From positions 682,001 through 746,000 of the forward strand of contig NZ_WSEL01000009.1 of NCBI RefSeq assembly GCF_009758015.1: a stretch of 64,000 nt of DNA, read 5' to 3'. The position numbers and the translations under genes are program-made. Position 1 is the first letter of the stretch. Each line of letters begins with the position of its first letter. The notes beneath the pieces were generated by a model. The model ran no database searches. It was not told where the DNA came from and saw only the letters and a program-made list of their open reading frames with translations. The stretch comes from Ramlibacter pinisoli (GTDB lineage: Bacteria; Pseudomonadota; Gammaproteobacteria; Burkholderiales; Burkholderiaceae_C). Shown piece after piece: positions 61,901 through 64,000 of the stretch.

Positions 61901-62333
61901 AGAAGCCGTCCACCGTCCCGTCGGGGCCGCGGATGGGGGAATAGAAGAAGGAGAAGTGGGCGGTCTCGGGGTAGCCGTGGCGGTTGATCTCCAGCGCCAT
62001 GTCGTCCCTCTGCACCGGCTCGCCGCGATAGGCCTGGTCGACGATGGGTTCGATGTCGGCGCGGATCTCGCTCCAGACCTCCAAGACGTCGCGCCCGAGC
62101 GCCTGCGGATGCTTGCCGCCCAGGATGGGCGTGTAGATGTCGTTGTAGAGGTAGGTGCGCTGCGGCCCCCACACCAGGAACATCGGCTGGTTCGAGGCCA
62201 GCATGATCTGGACCAGCGCCTGCAGCGCCGGTGGCCAGGTTTGCGGCGGACCGAGCGGGGTGTCGGTCCAGGGGTGGTTGCGCAGCTGCGCGCCGACGGC
62301 GCCGCCGCCGGACAGGAAAAGGGGAATGGACAT
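58977..62333 (-). CDS. Large soluble PAS/GAF hybrid histidine kinase
   Basis: This is an 1118-residue cytosolic hybrid kinase without membrane helices. Several PAS domains occupy about residues 20-540 (for example FFRDVAERRRFERQ and ASIDITDRKREQERAR ends). A GAF domain follows (about 545-700, LNQTGALLSGELDLDALLQS). Then come HisKA with His752 (LSHELRTPLSAILGW), an ATPase domain (NLLTNAIKFSPADG; DDDGIGIAPEFLPHVFDRF; GGLGLGLSIVRHL) and a C-terminal receiver with Asp1040 (LLISDIGMPGMDGYE). There is no output domain, so it likely signals through phosphorelay. The ATG at 62333 is chosen where the first PAS-like segment begins; the frame is open further upstream. Confidence 0.88.
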   Translation of the reverse strand: MSIPLFLSGGGAVGAQLRNHPWTDTPLGPPQTWPPALQALVQIMLASNQPMFLVWGPQRTYLYNDIYTPILGGKHPQALGRDVLEVWSEIRADIEPIVDQAYRGEPVQRDDMALEINRHGYPETAHFSFFYSPIRGPDGTVDGFFCAVNETTRQVQAQEELRRSEARHRGVLSRMDEGFLLLDEDFHIAEVNDYTLRLCGLAREQMVGRCHWEVFPGSRELEVGRAYLRAMAEGRPFTLDHLYEWPDGRKSWIELRGYRTPDGLALFFRDVAERRRFERQAAESAERVQLALDAGAIVGTFVWDVAADRVVADERFARTFGLDVAACHAGVPLQGAFASIHPDDRQRVQRMVAEAMQRGGPYRCEYRVIRHDGLYHPIEAIGRCELDAQGRPVRFPGILVDVEDRRRAEAERDRANALLRTFIEAVPGVVYAKDRDGRLMLGNRGTAELIGRPPEQFIGRTDLEVLGDKRQAAVVMENDRRIMESGRAEQVEEIVPMPDGQAVHWLSHKAPLFDAQGAVVGLVGASIDITDRKREQERARTETEMLDLLNQTGALLSGELDLDALLQSVTDAATKLTGAQFGAFFYNGVDAQGETYMLFSLSGAPREAFEHFGQPRPTPMFEPTFRGGPPIRLDDVRKDPRYGGWGPHHGMPPGHLPVRSYLAVSVVSRSGEVIGGLFFGHPEPGVFTERSERLATGIASQAAVAIDNAHLYAEAQRAAAERTQLLESERAARADAERASTLKDEFLATLSHELRTPLSAILGWAHILRRKTAGDPSLARGIDVIERSTRVQTQLIEDLLDMSRITSGKLRLDMQPIAPVTFVQAAVDAVRPAAEAARVSVRLVLEEPVAAVMGDSARLQQVVGNLLTNAIKFSPADGRVLVRVGGDEERVRIEVDDDGIGIAPEFLPHVFDRFRQADGSTTRRFGGLGLGLSIVRHLVDLHGGTVEARSRGLGQGSTFVFTLPSHAMAVLRGGEAQVPLNGVDVDLQGLPVLVVDDEPDVLDLLSRVLGEARAQVTAVADAEAALDAFASGRPGLLISDIGMPGMDGYELIRRLRRTPPAGGVRVPAIALTAFARPEDRQRALDSGFDAYLSKPVEPHELLAQVRRLALLQRPAAQR

Positions 62334-62345
62334 CGGAAAGACGGT

Positions 62346-62366
62346 GCCCGCTCGGGCTGAGCGGGC
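62346..62366. terminator. Possible terminator hairpin between the GH3 and kinase genes
   Basis: The perfect 8-bp stem GCCCGCTC / GAGCGGGC with a 5-base loop lies 13 bp before the kinase start and downstream of the glycoside hydrolase stop in the transcribed direction. No U-tract follows, so it may instead shape the kinase leader RNA. Confidence 0.35.
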
Positions 62367-62443
62367 AACCGTCGAGTGTCGCAGCGCTTCCCATTGTCCG
62401 GCGTAGGAAGCGGCCGACACTGGAGCGCCGGCCGCGTGCCGTG

Positions 62444-64000
62444 TCAGTAGGTCAGCCCGAAGCCGAACGGGAACAGCGTGTCGGCCGCCGGGTAGCCGGG
62501 CGCATCGGGATCCTGGGCCTTGATCGCCTGCGCATTGCGCGCCAGGGCCCACGGCAGCTTGCCTTGCGGCCGGGACTTGCCGGTGAGCACGTCCATCAGG
62601 GCCGTGTCGCTGACCCCGTAGTTCGCCACGATGGCGTTCGCGTTCTTCAGTCCGCTGGCGTCGTCGAGCACGTAGGGCTGGCGGAAGTAGATGCTCAGCA
62701 CCACCTTCGCGCCCACCGCCCGGGCTTCGGCCATGGTCGCCTGGATGTCGGCCAGCGAGGGCGAGATCCGCCACGACTGGGCGGCGGCCATGCCGGTGAA
62801 GTCCAGGATGTCGACTTCCCACGGGTAGGCGCCGCCGAACGTGAGGCGATCGTCGATGCCGGCCGGGTCGTCGGCGCCCCAGGTCTTGCCGGTGCGCGGA
62901 TTGATGTACGCCGGATTGGCGCCGGTGGCCGGGTCGTTGCTGCGATAGGCCCCCGAGTTGTTCGACACCTCGACGCGGACCACGGCGTAGTCCGTTCCGG
63001 CGGGCACGGCCGGGCGGATGTTGCCGTTGGCCGCCGTGCGGTCGCCGGACACGACGGTGTAGCCGCCGTAGATCGGGTCTGCCAGCACGCTGGTGTTCAG
63101 GTTGACCGAGTACAGCTTGACGGGCGCGGCCGGCTGGGGCGCCTTCAGCGGCAGCGCGGTGTCGTTCTTCAGCAGCGTGAGCGAGCGGCGCTGGGCATCG
63201 AGCGCCTTGGCCAGGAACTCCGGCTTGCCGACGATGTCGTTGGCCCTGGCCGCATCGACGTAGGGGTTCTCGAACAGCCCCAGCGCGAACTGCTCGCGCA
63301 ACAGCGCCGTGACGGCTTCGTCCAGGCGGGCTTCCGTGATCAGGCCGGCCGCGACCACGTCGAGGATCTCCTGCTTCGAACTGAAGCCCGACAGGACGTC
63401 GACGCCCGCGTTGACGGCCGCGGCGATGCGCTCCGGGGTCGACTTGCTCTCCAGGCCCCAGGCCCGCTGCGTGATGATGCCGGTGTCGGAATTCACGTAC
63501 CCCTTGAATCCCAGCCTGGTTCGCAGCAGGTCGGTGATGGCCTGCCGGTTGAACGCGAAACCGACCTGGTCGAACGTCACGCCGTCGTGCGTCAGGTTCG
63601 TCGGGACGCTGTAGTACGGCATGATGGCCGACACACCCGCCTCGATTGCCGCCTGGAAAGGCTTCAGGTGCTCGGCGAAGAGGCCGCCCGAATAGCTCGC
63701 GAACTTGCCGAAGGTGTAGTGCGCGTCCAGGCCGCCGGCGGCGGGACCGCCACCGGGGAAGTGCTTGATGGTCATCGCCACCCGGGTGTTCGGATCCACC
63801 GGTCCGCCCTGCCACGAGAGCACCAGGTTCTTCATGATGTCGGCGTTCAGGCCGGCGCTCTCGCTGAACGTCTCGTGCACGCGGAACCAGCGTGGTTCGG
63901 TGGCGGTGTCGGCCATGTACGCGTACGAGCCGCGCAGCCCGATGGCCGCCCATTCCTGGCCGATGGTGTCGCCGAAGTCGCGGATCAGCGCCATGTCGCG
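62444..64000 (-). CDS. Glycoside hydrolase family 3 enzyme, 5' truncated at the window edge
   Basis: The open frame continues past the right edge (codons before the first Met read Arg-Asp), so the N-terminus is missing. The visible part of about 518 residues holds the GH3 barrel end (TIKHFPGGGPAAGG substrate loop; nucleophile Asp in GYVNSDTGI; AAVNAGVDVLSGF) and the C-terminal alpha/beta sandwich (RRSLTLLKNDTALPL; LTGKSRPQGKLPW; final FPFGFGLTY). This layout fits a beta-glucosidase or related exo-glycosidase; substrate and export signal cannot be judged. It is upstream of the hybrid kinase gene on the same strand. Confidence 0.88.
   Translation of the reverse strand, partial: RDMALIRDFGDTIGQEWAAIGLRGSYAYMADTATEPRWFRVHETFSESAGLNADIMKNLVLSWQGGPVDPNTRVAMTIKHFPGGGPAAGGLDAHYTFGKFASYSGGLFAEHLKPFQAAIEAGVSAIMPYYSVPTNLTHDGVTFDQVGFAFNRQAITDLLRTRLGFKGYVNSDTGIITQRAWGLESKSTPERIAAAVNAGVDVLSGFSSKQEILDVVAAGLITEARLDEAVTALLREQFALGLFENPYVDAARANDIVGKPEFLAKALDAQRRSLTLLKNDTALPLKAPQPAAPVKLYSVNLNTSVLADPIYGGYTVVSGDRTAANGNIRPAVPAGTDYAVVRVEVSNNSGAYRSNDPATGANPAYINPRTGKTWGADDPAGIDDRLTFGGAYPWEVDILDFTGMAAAQSWRISPSLADIQATMAEARAVGAKVVLSIYFRQPYVLDDASGLKNANAIVANYGVSDTALMDVLTGKSRPQGKLPWALARNAQAIKAQDPDAPGYPAADTLFPFGFGLTY

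Noticed and set aside
62334..63953. N-terminal extension of the PAS/GAF kinase frame across the glycoside hydrolase gene
   Set aside because: The extension is an out-of-frame same-strand shadow of the GH3 coding region. The PAS-like sequence starts at the ATG near 62333.

Overview
The window reads as a chromosomal segment of a high-GC betaproteobacterium, most likely Burkholderiales close to Comamonadaceae. This is inferred from very GC-rich codon use, Bug/TctC-type and DctP-type receptors, two branched-chain-type ABC transporters, a DUF2889 protein and many two-component systems. I saw no rRNA, tRNA, CRISPR array, insertion sequence or prophage. The first and last genes are cut by the window edges.

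1-11.4 kb is mostly housekeeping and envelope functions: two tandem BNR-repeat surface proteins, a class A penicillin-binding protein, a phospholipid N-methyltransferase, a DUF2889/XRE pair, DedA, a DOPA-dioxygenase-like enzyme, an esterase and a cardiolipin synthase. 10.2-15 kb holds a two-component system (histidine kinase plus NtrC-type sigma-54 activator). Two target-like genes nearby, a secreted protein and a DUF6869 protein, each have a good -24/-12 promoter and a matching palindrome about 110-120 bp upstream.

15.2-26.3 kb is a carbohydrate-acid island: a LacI regulator, a TRAP transporter (DctP plus fused DctQM), a VOC protein, a RuBisCO-like protein overlapping a DUF1537 kinase (an OiaX/OiaK-like pair), a second LacI regulator with a perfect operator palindrome, an enolase-superfamily enzyme, a TctC receptor and a carboxymuconolactone decarboxylase-like protein.

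26.3-42.6 kb is the centrepiece, an apparently complete upper pathway for nicotinamide/nicotinate breakdown by the reductive route known from the anaerobe Eubacterium barkeri. A leftward run of eleven genes encodes 6-hydroxynicotinate reductase, an ApbE-like UPF0280 protein, two DUF1185 proteins, a complete ABC importer, a Tat-exported nicotinamidase and a NicA/NicB-type nicotinate dehydrogenase with a triheme cytochrome domain. A divergent run encodes ferredoxin-NADP reductase, a TetR regulator and enamidase. An inverted repeat sits in the divergent promoter region.

42.6-46.4 kb is a second branched-chain-type ABC transporter lacking a binding protein, ending in a small secreted Cys-containing protein. 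46.5-51.3 kb looks like a signalling locus: a six-helix hybrid kinase (HK-REC-REC-HPt) preceded by a FeeM/GNAT-like acyl-amino-acid synthase gene whose frame breaks at an A8 slippery run, a perfect 18-bp lux-box-like palindrome, a HAD phosphatase, and a response regulator with an FNR-type site upstream. 51.4-64 kb holds REP-like hairpins, a remarkable 953-residue fusion (peptidoglycan-binding, GH19-like, papain-like and alpha/beta-hydrolase-like parts), a histidine phosphatase, an SRPBCC protein, a FemAB-like acetyltransferase, a PHB-depolymerase-family esterase, a large PAS/GAF hybrid kinase and a truncated family 3 glycoside hydrolase.
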